From: Nocardioides_C sp963700955
GTDB lineage: Bacteria; Actinomycetota; Actinomycetes; Propionibacteriales; Nocardioidaceae
Direction of reading: 5' to 3'
DNA: 64,000 nt
NCBI GenBank assembly: GCA_963700955.1
Contig: CAVOZH010000011.1
Coordinates: forward strand, 620,001-684,000
Part shown: positions 16,108 through 24,814 of the stretch, one piece after another
Position numbering within the stretch: position 1 is the stretch's first letter
Layout: each line of letters begins with the position of its first letter
Notes under the pieces: generated by a model
The model's database searches: none
Told to the model about the DNA's origin: nothing
Seen by the model: the letters and a program-made list of their open reading frames with translations, nothing else
Made by a program: the position numbers and the translations under genes

Positions 16108-17052
16108 ATGCGCAAGCCACAGGTGGTCCGGGACCCGAGCCTCCCGGCGCGGGTGACCGTCTACGAGGTGGGACCTCGCGACGGGCTGCAGAACGAGTCG
16201 ACCGTCGTACCCCTGGAGACGAAGGCGGAGTTCATCCGGCGCCTCGTCGAGGCAGGGCTCCCGATCGTCGAGGCCACGAGCTTCGTGCACCCGAAGTGGG
16301 TGCCCCAGCTCGCCGACGCCGCCGAGCTCCTCGACCTGCTCGACGCCCTGGAGGGCTTCGACGCGCAGGCGGTCCCGCTGCCCGTCCTCGTCCCCAACGA
16401 GCGTGGGCTCGACCGGGCCATCGAGAAGGGCGTGCGCCACATCGCGATCTTCGGCAGCGCGACCGAGACCTTCGCCCAGCGCAACCTGAACCGCGGCCTC
16501 GACGAGCAGTTCGCGATGTTCGAGCCGACCGTGCGCCGCGCGCGTGAGGCCGGCATGGACGTCCGCGCCTACGTCTCGATGTGCTTCGGCGACCCGTGGG
16601 AGGGCGACGTCCCGGTCGACCAGGTCGTCTCCGTAGGCAAGCGCCTGTTCGACCTCGGTGCCTCCCAGCTCTCGCTCGGCGACACGATCGGTGTCGGTAC
16701 GCCGGGCCACGTCACTGCGCTGCTGAGCGCCTTCAACGAGACCGGGCTGTCCAACGGCCAGCTGGCGATGCACTTCCACGACACCTACGGGCAGGCACTC
16801 TCGAACACCCAGGCCGCGCTGCGGGCGGGGGTCACCACGTTCGACGCGTCCACCGGCGGCCTCGGCGGCTGCCCGTACGCCGAGAGCGCCACCGGCAACC
16901 TCGCCACCGAGGATCTGGTCTGGATGCTCGACGGGCTCGGGATCGAGACCGGGGTCGACCTCACGAAGCTCGTCGCGACCAGCGCCTGGATGGCCGAGCA
17001 GCTGGGTCGACCAAGCCCCTCGCGGGTGGTCACGGCCCTGTCAGGCGGCTGA
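16108..17052 (+). CDS. mvaB: hydroxymethylglutaryl-CoA lyase
   Basis: A 314-residue HMGL-like TIM barrel. The catalytic-site motif VGPRDGLQNE is near the N-terminus, with SLGDTIGVGTP mid-chain, metal-ligand HFHDTYGQ and the C-terminal signature GLGGCPYA with its catalytic Cys. It cleaves HMG-CoA to acetyl-CoA and acetoacetate, the last step of leucine degradation, which explains its place behind the MCC-like carboxylase genes. The ATG at 16108 follows GGAGGAGG by 7 bases; an in-frame GTG at 16102 is too close to that site. Confidence 0.92.
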   Translation: MRKPQVVRDPSLPARVTVYEVGPRDGLQNESTVVPLETKAEFIRRLVEAGLPIVEATSFVHPKWVPQLADAAELLDLLDALEGFDAQAVPLPVLVPNERGLDRAIEKGVRHIAIFGSATETFAQRNLNRGLDEQFAMFEPTVRRAREAGMDVRAYVSMCFGDPWEGDVPVDQVVSVGKRLFDLGASQLSLGDTIGVGTPGHVTALLSAFNETGLSNGQLAMHFHDTYGQALSNTQAALRAGVTTFDASTGGLGGCPYAESATGNLATEDLVWMLDGLGIETGVDLTKLVATSAWMAEQLGRPSPSRVVTALSGG

Positions 17053-17107
17053 CCGGTCCTTCAGGGGGCGGACAGCCAGCCTGTCGGGGGTAGGGCACAA
17101 TTCCTGC

Positions 17108-18199
17108 ATGAGTCGTGTCGTCTACCTGCACATCGGGGCGCCGAAGACCGGCACGACCTATCTGCAGGACCGGCTCGGCGCGAACAGCGAGGCGCTCGCC
17201 GAGCACGGCGTCCACTTCCCCCGCGGGCCGCTCGGCCGCGACCCGGGGCACACGCACTTCCGCGCGGCCCTCGACCTGCTCGGCGAGGACTGGGGCGGCC
17301 CGACCGGCCACGCGGAGGGCTACTGGGACGCCTTGATGCGCAAGGTCCGCCGCACCCGCGGCACCGTGGTCATCAGCCACGAGATCCTCTCGGCGGCGCC
17401 CAAGGACAAGATCGCGAAGGCGATGTCCGACCTCGAGGGCAGCGACGTCCACGTCGTCTTCTCCGCCCGTGACATCGCCCGGCAGCTGCCGGCGTTCTGG
17501 CAGGAGACCATCAAGTACGGCAGGCGCTGGACGTTCAAGAGATTTCTCGACCGCGCGCAGGAGAACCCGGATCTCTGGTTCTGGCGCTCGCAGAGCCTGC
17601 CGAATGTGCTGAGCCGGTGGGGTGCGGGGCTCGAGCCCGACCACGTCCACCTCGTCACCGTGCCCCAGCCGGGGGGACCGCGTGACCTGCTCTGGAAGCG
17701 GTTCTGCACGGCGTTCGGCATCGATCCCGCGTGGGCTCCGAAGGAGAGCGAACGGGTCAACCCGTCGATGGGCGTGGCCGAGACCGCGCTGATCCGCAGG
17801 CTCAACCGGCGGCTGGCCACCCAGGGACTGAGCGAGCACCACCACGCCACGCTCGTGCGAGAGATGCTCGTCCACCAGAACCTCGCCAACCGCGCGGGGC
17901 GCAAGGCGACGCTGCCTCCCGACCTCTACCCGTGGGCGGCCGAGATCGCCGAGACGTGGATCGAGTGGGCAGAGGGCTCGGGCATCGACGTGGTCGGAGA
18001 CGTGGACGAGCTCCGCCCGGTCCCGCCGCCCGAGGACGAGACCTGGGAGGACCCGGACAAGCCGAGGCCGCGCGAGGTCATCGGCGCCGCGCTCGACGCC
18101 CTGGTCGCGATGACTGAGGAAGCGGCGAACCGGCCCGACCCCAGCGACCAGCTCACCGCCCGGATGGGCCGGGCCGCCAAGCGCTTCCGCGGCACCTGA
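17108..18199 (+). CDS. sulfotransferase-like protein
   Basis: A 363-residue protein. It opens with YLHIGAPKTGTTYLQ, the 5'-phosphosulfate-binding loop of PAPS-dependent sulfotransferases (residues 10-17). A second conserved block, VVFSARDIARQLPAFWQE, resembles the 3'-phosphate-binding region. The C-terminal third is acidic and proline-rich and not typical. It would transfer sulfate from PAPS to a carbohydrate or lipid acceptor; the acceptor is unknown. CACAAT lies 6 bases before the ATG. It stands alone, with no sulfation genes around it. Confidence 0.75.
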   Translation: MSRVVYLHIGAPKTGTTYLQDRLGANSEALAEHGVHFPRGPLGRDPGHTHFRAALDLLGEDWGGPTGHAEGYWDALMRKVRRTRGTVVISHEILSAAPKDKIAKAMSDLEGSDVHVVFSARDIARQLPAFWQETIKYGRRWTFKRFLDRAQENPDLWFWRSQSLPNVLSRWGAGLEPDHVHLVTVPQPGGPRDLLWKRFCTAFGIDPAWAPKESERVNPSMGVAETALIRRLNRRLATQGLSEHHHATLVREMLVHQNLANRAGRKATLPPDLYPWAAEIAETWIEWAEGSGIDVVGDVDELRPVPPPEDETWEDPDKPRPREVIGAALDALVAMTEEAANRPDPSDQLTARMGRAAKRFRGT

Positions 18200-18275
18200 G
18201 CGGCCGCGCCGTTTTTCACGGTCCCTTGGGAAAGTGGGACTTCCCCAGGTGAATTTGGCGCGGGAGGTGACGGTT

Positions 18276-18293
18276 TCCCGAGGTCCCTCGGGA
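18276..18293. terminator. hairpin between convergent genes
   Basis: TCCCGAGG and CCTCGGGA are perfect complements around two bases, within the 113-base space between the sulfotransferase-like gene (plus) and the EcsC-like gene (minus). Further short TCCC/GGGA dyads lie just upstream (about 18220-18245). A bidirectional terminator is likely. Confidence 0.45.
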
Positions 18294-18312
18294 CACCACG
18301 GACTCCCTCGCC

Positions 18313-18993
18313 TCAGCGCATGGTGCGAGGAAGCAGCTCCCGGTCGGCGTAGCGGCCGATCTTCCAGGTCGAGAACCCGTCCGCACCTGCGCCGACGAGG
18401 CCGCCCACGACGGGGACCCGCCGGCCGACCGTGGTCACCACGCGCTTACCGGCCACCTTGGTGAGCAGCTCGGAGGTGACCTCCGCGGCGATCACCTTGT
18501 CGAGCTTCGGGTCGTGCGTGGGGGCGGTGGCGATCGCCATGGGAGGCGCCGGGAGCTTCTTCTTCTTGACCAGCGAGCGGACCGCGTCCTCGCCGAGCAT
18601 GCAGGTCAGCACGGCGTTCTGGACCCGAGGGTCGCTGAGGTCGTACCCCCGCAGGTGTCCGATACCCGCGACCATCCGGCACTGCAGCATCGCGAGCCCG
18701 GCGATGTTCGCGGGGATCGTCACGGCGGCGGTCACGAGTCCGCCGAGGTTGGTGGCGAAGCCCTGGACGCCGGCGTAGCGGACGTGGTTCTCGATGACCT
18801 CGTGGATCGCCGCGTCGACGTCGCCACGCTGCTCCTGCAGCTGCTTGTCCGCGGCGGATGCCGCGCCCGGAAGCGGCCCCACTCCGTGGATGGCGCGCGA
18901 GAGCGCCTCGTGGACGAAGCTCGCGGTGAACTCCGGCGCCATCCTCTGCACCTGCGGCGCAAGCGCCTTCCCGAGCGAGCCACCGATGCTCAT
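18313..18993 (-). CDS. EcsC family protein
   Basis: A 226-residue protein resembling the EcsC family. It has a helical N-terminus, a hydrophobic alanine/glycine stretch around residues 80-105 (GLVTAAVTIPANIAGLAMLQ), and the C-terminal family pattern VPVVGGLVGAGADGFSTWKIGRYAD. EcsC proteins are poorly understood and linked to membrane or protease functions. The ATG at 18993 is divergent from aat. The function remains unassigned. Confidence 0.65.
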   Translation of the reverse strand: MSIGGSLGKALAPQVQRMAPEFTASFVHEALSRAIHGVGPLPGAASAADKQLQEQRGDVDAAIHEVIENHVRYAGVQGFATNLGGLVTAAVTIPANIAGLAMLQCRMVAGIGHLRGYDLSDPRVQNAVLTCMLGEDAVRSLVKKKKLPAPPMAIATAPTHDPKLDKVIAAEVTSELLTKVAGKRVVTTVGRRVPVVGGLVGAGADGFSTWKIGRYADRELLPRTMR

Positions 18994-19170
18994 GAGTCCT
19001 CCTGTGTCGCCGGCGCCCGCGGCCGGCTCGTTTCCGTCTGAAGCCTACGGCCGGGGTACCCGCGAACAAGATCTCGCGAACGTGGTCCCTGGCACAGGTC
19101 GCCAACCCCGGTCGGCCACGACCGCCGTACCCTCCCGAGCGTCGGGGGTGGGCGATGACACGATGGACCG

Positions 19171-19839
19171 GTGCCGATCGAACCGCCGCCGACGGGTTGG
19201 GACTTCCCTGACTCGTTCCACGACAGCGACGACGACGTCGTGGGCATGGGGGCCGACCTGGCACCGGCGACGCTGCTCTCCGCCTACCGGCACGGCCTGT
19301 TCCCCATGCCCGGCGACGCGCAGATGCCGATGCTGTGGTGGTCGCCCGACCCCCGTGGCGTGCTCCCGCTCGACGGGCTGAAGGTCTCCCGCTCACTGCG
19401 GGCGTCGGTACGTCGGATGGAGGTGCGGGTCGACACCGCGTTCGACGAGGTCATCCGTGCGTGCGCCGACCCGAGCCGGGACTCGGGGTGGATCGACGAG
19501 GAGATCATGAGCGCCTACACCTCCCTCCACGACCTGGGCTGGGCGCACTCCGTGGAGACCTGGCAGGACGGCCGGCTCGTCGGAGGCCTCTACGGCGTGG
19601 CGATCGGCGGGTTGTTCGCGGGCGAGTCGATGTTCCACCGGGTCACCGACGCGTCGAAGGTGGCGCTGGTCGCGCTGGTGGACCTGCTGCGCGACGAGCA
19701 CGCCCACCAGCGGCTCCTCGACGTGCAGTGGTCCACGCCGCACCTGGCCTCGCTCGGTGTCGTCGAGGTGCGGCGGGCGACGTACCTCGACCTGCTCGAG
19801 ACCGCGCTCGAGCTGCCGCTCCCGAGCGTGTTCGCCTGA
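19171..19839 (+). CDS. aat: leucyl/phenylalanyl-tRNA--protein transferase
   Basis: A 222-residue Aat-type GNAT-like enzyme with the hallmarks AYRHGLFPMP, WWSPDPRGVLPLDG, GWIDEEIMSAYTSLHDLGWAHSVE and GGLYGVAIGGLFAGESMFH. It adds Leu or Phe from aminoacyl-tRNA to N-terminal Arg or Lys of proteins, creating N-degrons for ClpS/ClpAP. The start is GTG at 19171. It converges on the glycosylase gene, with only 6 bases between them. Confidence 0.93.
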   Translation: MPIEPPPTGWDFPDSFHDSDDDVVGMGADLAPATLLSAYRHGLFPMPGDAQMPMLWWSPDPRGVLPLDGLKVSRSLRASVRRMEVRVDTAFDEVIRACADPSRDSGWIDEEIMSAYTSLHDLGWAHSVETWQDGRLVGGLYGVAIGGLFAGESMFHRVTDASKVALVALVDLLRDEHAHQRLLDVQWSTPHLASLGVVEVRRATYLDLLETALELPLPSVFA

Positions 19840-19845
19840 GCCGCG

Positions 19846-20712
19846 CTACTTCAGCAGCCGCGACATCCGGCGGTCGGCGAGGAGCTTCCCGCCGGTCTGG
19901 CAGGTCGGGCAGTACTGCAAGGAGGAGTCCGCGAACGACACCTCGCGCACCGTGTCCCCGCACACCGGGCACTTCTCGCCCTTGCGCCCGTGAACGGCGA
20001 GGTGCGACTTCTTCTCGCCCTTGAGCTCGGAGGCCGCGAGACCGCGAGACCGTTCGACGGCATCGCCGAGCACCGTGCGGATCGCGTCGTAGAGGATCTC
20101 GAGCTCGGTGTCGTCGACGCTCGACGCGGGCTTGAAGGGTGACATCCGGGCAGCGTGCAGCAGCTCGTCGGAGTAGGCGTTCCCGATGCCGGCGATGATG
20201 CTCTGGTTGCGCAGGACGCCCTTGATCTGCGCCCGGCCCGCATCGGTGAGGATCCGACGCAGCACCTCTCGGGTGAACTCGTCCGACAGCGGATCCGGCC
20301 CGAGCCGCGCGATGCCGGGCACGTCGGCGGGCTGATGTACGACATAGACGGCCAGTCGCTTCTGAGTACCCGCCTCGGTGATGTCGAGGCCGGCGCCGTT
20401 GTCGAGCACGACCCGTGCCGCGAGCGGCGACTTGTTGCTCGGCTTGGGCGGCAGCTTCGGCACCTCGTCGCGCCACCGGACCCATCCGGCGCGGGACAGG
20501 TGCACGATCAGGTGCAGCCCGGAGGCCTCGATGTCGAGGAACTTTCCGTGTCGCGTCACGTCGTCCACGAGCGCGCCGTACAGCGCCGGGAGCGGAGGGT
20601 CGAAGGTCTTCAGCGCGCTGAAGGCGGCGATGTCGACACGCGCGATCGCCCGGTCCTTGAGCCGGGTGCGCAGGTCGAGGGCGAGGGCCTCGACCTCGGG
20701 AAGCTCGGGCAC
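19846..20712 (-). CDS. Fpg/Nei family DNA glycosylase/AP lyase
   Basis: A 288-residue enzyme. Removing the initiator gives the catalytic N-terminal proline followed by Glu (PELPEVE), which fixes the GTG at 20712 as the start. The H2TH region includes IKGVLRNQSIIAGIGNAYSDELL, and a C-terminal zinc finger has CPVC...CPTC. It excises oxidised bases (8-oxoguanine, oxidised pyrimidines) and nicks the strand. The extra residues after the zinc finger resemble the actinobacterial Nei2-like branch, so the exact subtype is uncertain. Confidence 0.92.
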   Translation of the reverse strand: MPELPEVEALALDLRTRLKDRAIARVDIAAFSALKTFDPPLPALYGALVDDVTRHGKFLDIEASGLHLIVHLSRAGWVRWRDEVPKLPPKPSNKSPLAARVVLDNGAGLDITEAGTQKRLAVYVVHQPADVPGIARLGPDPLSDEFTREVLRRILTDAGRAQIKGVLRNQSIIAGIGNAYSDELLHAARMSPFKPASSVDDTELEILYDAIRTVLGDAVERSRGLAASELKGEKKSHLAVHGRKGEKCPVCGDTVREVSFADSSLQYCPTCQTGGKLLADRRMSRLLK

Positions 20713-20791
20713 GCCGCAAGCATAAGCAGCCACTCGGCGGCTGACGAGCAAGTTGAAGGCGTCGGCAAAGTACTGACAAGACTCGTTCACA

Positions 20792-20814
20792 TGCGCACAA
20801 TGAGCATGTGCGCA
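20792..20814. promoter_or_regulatory. palindrome over the start of the small conserved gene
   Basis: TGCGCACA (20792-20799), 7 bases, TGTGCGCA (20807-20814) is a perfect 8-bp dyad that covers the GTG start at 20808 and lies in the divergent space to the glycosylase gene. It could be an operator or a start-occluding mRNA hairpin. Confidence 0.5.
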
Positions 20815-21083
20815 ACGCATCGCCGATCCCAGTGAAGGGCGAGGTCTTCCTCGATGCCCGCGGTGATGCCCGTGCGCTCAGGGTGTCGTGGCACCGGGAC
20901 GTCGGTGTCGTGGTGCTCTCGCTGTGGCGTGGCCAGGTCTGCGTCGGCACCTTCCGGTTGGCGATGGACGAGGTGCCCGTACTGATCGAGGCACTCCGTG
21001 CCGGGCTCAACGAGGCCTACGACGACGCGAGGCACTCTGTCCTCTCGGCCTTCACCGCCGCGGACGACAACGTCGCCGGCTGA
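20808..21083 (+). CDS. small conserved actinobacterial protein
   Basis: A 91-residue soluble protein (FLDARGDARALRVSWH, VVLSLWRGQVCVGTFRLAMDEVPVLIEALRAGL) of a type that recurs in Streptomyces and relatives without known function. It has a compact alpha+beta pattern: three or four strands followed by one long helix. The start is GTG at 20808, inside a palindrome. It is followed by the AAA ATPase gene after an 89-base gap that holds phased CTAG motifs. Confidence 0.65.
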   Translation: MRNASPIPVKGEVFLDARGDARALRVSWHRDVGVVVLSLWRGQVCVGTFRLAMDEVPVLIEALRAGLNEAYDDARHSVLSAFTAADDNVAG

Positions 21084-21115
21084 GGCCGGGGTCTCTGAGG
21101 ACCTTCTCACTCCTG

Positions 21116-21151
21116 CTAGGACTCGCTAGCGAAATCTAAGGTTTCGCCTAG
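21116..21151. repeat. CTAG/CTAAG motifs phased at about 10 bp
   Basis: CTAG starts at 21116 and 21126, CTAAG at 21136 and CTAG at 21148, i.e. steps of 10, 10 and 12 bp. CTAG is a rare tetramer in such GC-rich DNA. The array lies just upstream of the ATPase gene's -10 (21161-21166), covering its -35 region. A very similar array is at 47666-47699. Confidence 0.65.
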
Positions 21152-21160
21152 ACCGGGCGA

Positions 21161-21166
21161 TACAGT
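21161..21166 (+). promoter_or_regulatory. -10 box of AAA ATPase gene
   Basis: TACAGT ends 6 bases before the GTG at 21173, fitting a leaderless transcript. Confidence 0.45.
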
Positions 21167-21172
21167 CCCATC

Positions 21173-22375
21173 GTGGACCCCGTGAGGAATCCCTACGCAC
21201 CCGGCGCCGGCCAGCGCCCGCCCGAGCTCGCCGGCCGTGATCGCGAGCTCCGACAGTTCGAGGTGACCCTGGAACGCGTGGCCTCCGGACGACCCGAGCG
21301 GTCCATGGTGCTCTCCGGCCTGCGCGGCGTGGGCAAGACCGTCCTGCTGAACGCCCTCCGTAGCCTTGCGGTGAAGCGCGCGTGGGGGACCGGGAAGATC
21401 GAGGCGCGGCCCGACCAGACGCTGCGCCTCCCGCTCGCCCAGGCGGTGCACGCCGCGGTGCGCGAGGTGGCCCATCGGCATCGCGACCCCGAACGCGTCG
21501 ACGCGGTGGCCGGCGTACTCAAGTCCTTCGCCCTGCGCACCCGGCTCGACGAGCGCAAGGGCGTGCGCTGGCAGCCGGCCTCCATCGGTGCCGACGTGCC
21601 GGCAACCAGGGGCCGGGCGGACTCCGGCGACCTCGAGCTCGACCTGCTCGAGCTCTTCACCGACGTGGCCGAGCTCGCGGGCGACCTCGGTGTCGGGATC
21701 GGCATCTTCATCGACGAGATGCAGGACATCGCGCCCGTGGAGCTCGCCGCCCTCTGCGGCGCCGTGCACGAGATCAGCCAGCAGGGCGCGCCCCTCGTGG
21801 TGGTCGGCGCCGGACTCCCGCACCTGCCGGTCGCGCTCTCGGCGAGCAAGTCGTACGCCGAGCGGCTCTTCCGGTACGTCGTCGTCGACCGGCTGCCCCG
21901 GGAAAGCGCCGACCGGGCGCTGCTGGTCCCGGCCGGCACGGAGGCGGTCGACTACGAGCTCGACGCGCTCGACGAGCTCTACCGCCTCACCGACGGCTAC
22001 CCGTACTTCGTCCAGGCCTACGGAAAGGTGACGTGGGACGTGGCGTTGCAGTCGCCGATCCGGGTCGCCGACGTCCAGGAGGCGGCGCCCGAGGCCGAGG
22101 GCGAGCTCGCGGTGGGCTTCTTCGGCGCCCGCTACGACCGAGCAACCCCCGCCGAGCGCGACTACATGCGCGCGATGGCCGAGCTCGGCGCGGACAGCAA
22201 CGACAAGGCGGTGACAACCGCCCAGGTCGCCGAGGCTCTCGGCCGCAAGCCGCAGAGCCTCTCCCCGGCCCGCGACGGGCTGATCAAGAAGGGGCTCGTC
22301 TACTCCTCCGAGCGGGGCACCGTGGCCTTCACGGTCCCGCACTTCGGCAAGTTCCTGCGCGCCCAGCACGGCTGA
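21173..22375 (+). CDS. AAA/STAND-like ATP-binding protein
   Basis: A 400-residue ATPase with Walker A GLRGVGKT (residues 49-56) and Walker B IFIDEMQD, plus a sensor-type region VVVGAGLPHLP. A winged-helix-like C-terminus (VTTAQVAEALGRKPQSLSPARDGLIKKGLVY) suggests DNA binding. The layout matches Orc/Cdc6-like or archaeal-type ATPases common in actinobacteria as stand-alone genes. No role can be assigned. The upstream phased CTAG array suggests dedicated control. Confidence 0.7.
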   Translation: MDPVRNPYAPGAGQRPPELAGRDRELRQFEVTLERVASGRPERSMVLSGLRGVGKTVLLNALRSLAVKRAWGTGKIEARPDQTLRLPLAQAVHAAVREVAHRHRDPERVDAVAGVLKSFALRTRLDERKGVRWQPASIGADVPATRGRADSGDLELDLLELFTDVAELAGDLGVGIGIFIDEMQDIAPVELAALCGAVHEISQQGAPLVVVGAGLPHLPVALSASKSYAERLFRYVVVDRLPRESADRALLVPAGTEAVDYELDALDELYRLTDGYPYFVQAYGKVTWDVALQSPIRVADVQEAAPEAEGELAVGFFGARYDRATPAERDYMRAMAELGADSNDKAVTTAQVAEALGRKPQSLSPARDGLIKKGLVYSSERGTVAFTVPHFGKFLRAQHG

Positions 22376-22427
22376 CCGTGTCGCGTCCCTCCCGGGGCGC
22401 AGGGGTTGCAGATGCAACGATGGGGCC

Positions 22428-23225
22428 ATGCTCACGAACGGGCGCCCCCAGGTCGTGGCGCACCGGGGGTCCAGCGAGGTGAACGCCGAGCACACCCTCG
22501 GCGCCTATCTCGCTGCCCTGGACGAAGGGGCCGAGGGGCTCGAGTGCGACGTACGCCTCACCGCCGACGGGCACCTGGTCTGCGTCCACGACCGCCGGGT
22601 CGACCGCACGGCGAACGCAGAGGGCCTCGTCTCGACGATGGAGCTCGCCCAGCTCGACGAGCTCGACTTCGCAGCCTGGAAGAACCCCTGGTCCGAGCTC
22701 GACGACGAGGCGCCGGAGGTGGACCGCGAGACCCGCAAGGTGCTCACCTTGCGGCGGCTGATCGAGGCGGTCGCGGACTACGACCGCCCGGTGGACCTCG
22801 CGATCGAGACCAAGCACCCCACCAGGTACGCCGGCCTCGTGGAGCGCCGGCTCGTGGAGCTGCTCGGCGCCTACGGGTGGACCCGCAAGGGCGCACCGGT
22901 GCGGGTGATGAGCTTCTCCTACGTCGCGCTCAACCGGGTCAAGAAGCTCGCCCCGGACATCGAGACGGTCATGCTCGTCGACCGGCTGTATGCCTGGCAG
23001 CTGACCCGGAACCTCGTCGGGACCGACTGGATCGCCGGCCCGGGCATCGACCTGCTCCGCGACAGCCCCCGCTTCCGCCGCAGCCTCCAGCGCAGCGGGC
23101 GCCGGATCCACGTGTGGACGGTCAACAGGCCCGAGGACCTCGACCTGTGTGTCGAGCTCGGTGTCGAAGCGGTCATCACCGACACCCCGGGGAAGGCACT
23201 CCGGCACCTGCGGAGCCATCGGTAG
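22428..23225 (+). CDS. glycerophosphodiester phosphodiesterase
   Basis: A 265-residue GDPD TIM barrel. AHRGSSEVNAEHT near the N-terminus holds the catalytic His, and ECDVRLTADGHLVCVHD holds the metal ligands and second His. DLAIETKHP and the C-terminal VWTVNRPEDLDLCVELGVEAVITD complete the family pattern. It hydrolyses glycerophosphodiesters to glycerol-3-phosphate plus an alcohol. There is no signal peptide, so it is cytosolic. Confidence 0.93.
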   Translation: MLTNGRPQVVAHRGSSEVNAEHTLGAYLAALDEGAEGLECDVRLTADGHLVCVHDRRVDRTANAEGLVSTMELAQLDELDFAAWKNPWSELDDEAPEVDRETRKVLTLRRLIEAVADYDRPVDLAIETKHPTRYAGLVERRLVELLGAYGWTRKGAPVRVMSFSYVALNRVKKLAPDIETVMLVDRLYAWQLTRNLVGTDWIAGPGIDLLRDSPRFRRSLQRSGRRIHVWTVNRPEDLDLCVELGVEAVITDTPGKALRHLRSHR

Positions 23226-23306
23226 ACCACTCGAGGCACCGGTGTTTGGGTACCGAGCGAATCGGGAAGTTTAGGGCCGGAGGGCTGGTAGAGAAGGGGT
23301 GGCAGC

Positions 23307-23723
23307 GTGGAGACGCGCTCCGTACGGAACGATCACGCGCCTGTGACGGTGCGCGTGCCCTTTGCCGCGTCCTCAGTGGCTGTCGCTCGGCGGCAGTTCA
23401 GGTCCTGGATGCGCGCCGAGGGCTACGCCCGTGAGGTCATCGAGGACGGCCGCGTCATCATCTCCGAGCTCGTCGGCAACTCCATCCGCCACGCCCAGCC
23501 GCTCTCCGACGGCACGATCCTGATCACCTGGGCCCATGAGCGCAAGGGCATCAGGCTCTCGGTCACCGACGGCGGCAGCTCGTCGCGACCGCGGACCCTC
23601 CCGGCTTCCGCCTCGGCTCTCTCGGGGCGCGGCATGGCGATCGTCGAAGCGCTCGCCCTCGACTGGTGGTCCGAGCACACCCGCACCCGGTCGACCGTCC
23701 ACGCCGTCCTCCGCACCGCCTGA
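23307..23723 (+). CDS. RsbW-like ATP-binding (anti-sigma/HATPase) protein
   Basis: A 138-residue single HATPase_c_2 domain with N-box ELVGNSIRHA, G1 box VTDGG and G2 box GRGMAIVEAL. Actinobacteria carry many such stand-alone proteins, a subset of which bind sigma factors or anti-anti-sigma factors. No sigma or STAS gene is adjacent, so the partner is unknown. The start is GTG at 23307. Confidence 0.85.
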   Translation: METRSVRNDHAPVTVRVPFAASSVAVARRQFRSWMRAEGYAREVIEDGRVIISELVGNSIRHAQPLSDGTILITWAHERKGIRLSVTDGGSSSRPRTLPASASALSGRGMAIVEALALDWWSEHTRTRSTVHAVLRTA

Positions 23724-23773
23724 CAGCGGCCACCTCCGAGTCGGCGTGGTTGGGCTGAAGTAGCCTTCGCGGC

Positions 23774-24721
23774 ATGGGAAAGAAGTCGCGCGTCAAGACC
23801 AGGTCCGAAGCCACCGCCGCCCCCGGTGAGGTCGGTCCCCGCCAGCCGTGCCCCTGCGGCTCGGGCAAGCGCTACAAGGCGTGCCACGGCAACCCCTCAG
23901 GCGTGCCCCAGACCTTCGTGAGCCGGCCCTTCGCGTCGATGGCGGCCGAGTGCGACATCATCGCGATGCGCGAGCTCGTCCCGGCCGCCACCGCCCCGCT
24001 CCGGTTGGCCGACAGCGTCGGGTCCGAGCGGTCGGTGCTGCTGTGCACGCTTCTCCCGATGGCCGCCCCCGCCCTGGTCCGGCAGGACGGCTCCGTGTGG
24101 CTCGCGCTCCAGGTGCAGCACCAGTTCGGTGACCCGAGCCGGGATCTCGCCGCCGTGCTCGAGCGTGCACTCGAGGCGGAGCCGGGATCGATGGTCGGCC
24201 TGACCGAGCCCCCTGGGGAAGGCCGCCGGCTCCAGGACATGGTCGTCGACGAGCCCCTCGACATCACCGTCCACGAGGGGTTCGAGTTCTGGATCGCCGA
24301 CATGGACGACGAGGACGGTGCGCTCGGGGCGTCGCTGGAGAGCGCCAACGCGGCCGCGAACCCCACCAAGCGGCTCGCCTCGGTCGAGGCGGCCTACTGG
24401 ACCGACGTCGGGACCAAGGAGCACCTGCGCTGGGTGATGCCGCACGACGAGGAGCAGCTGCTCTCCGCGCTGGCGCGCCTGCACCTCCAGGGCAAGGACG
24501 TGGTCGCCGAGGGCTCGCGCCTGGTCGGGATGTTCCGCGTGCACGGGGTGCTGGTCCCGGTGTGGGACCTGCCGGTCGGCACCGGGCCCGAGGTCCTCGA
24601 GCAGCCTGCGGGCGAGTTCGCCAAGGAGCTCGACAAGGCGCTCGCGGACACCGCTCCGCTCACTGCGGAGGAGCGTGCTGCGCGCTCCGGCCTCGCCAAC
24701 CGCCAGCTCACGATCCGCTGA
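23774..24721 (+). CDS. DUF5926 protein with N-terminal SEC-C motif
   Basis: A 315-residue protein. The basic N-terminus is followed by RQPCPCGSGKRYKACHGN, a SEC-C zinc-binding motif like that at the SecA C-terminus (CPCGSGxxYKxCHG). The rest matches the actinobacterial DUF5926 pattern and has no known catalytic motif. The SEC-C motif suggests ribosome or SecB-like protein contact; that is an inference. TAGCCT lies 7 bases before the ATG. Confidence 0.8.
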   Translation: MGKKSRVKTRSEATAAPGEVGPRQPCPCGSGKRYKACHGNPSGVPQTFVSRPFASMAAECDIIAMRELVPAATAPLRLADSVGSERSVLLCTLLPMAAPALVRQDGSVWLALQVQHQFGDPSRDLAAVLERALEAEPGSMVGLTEPPGEGRRLQDMVVDEPLDITVHEGFEFWIADMDDEDGALGASLESANAAANPTKRLASVEAAYWTDVGTKEHLRWVMPHDEEQLLSALARLHLQGKDVVAEGSRLVGMFRVHGVLVPVWDLPVGTGPEVLEQPAGEFAKELDKALADTAPLTAEERAARSGLANRQLTIR

Positions 24722-24779
24722 TCCTGACTAGACAGACCCACTTTTTCGCTGTGACGCAGCCCAATTTGGACACCCCGAG

Positions 24780-24808
24780 TTGTACCCGGCTCGTCGGCCA
24801 CGTATCTT
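24780..24808 (+). promoter_or_regulatory. sigma-70-like promoter of candidate sRNA
   Basis: TTGTAC (24780-24785) and TATCTT (24803-24808) are 17 bases apart, an ideal spacing. The predicted start point (about 24815) is only a few bases before the strong hairpin at 24817. Confidence 0.5.
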
Positions 24809-24814
24809 TGTGAG

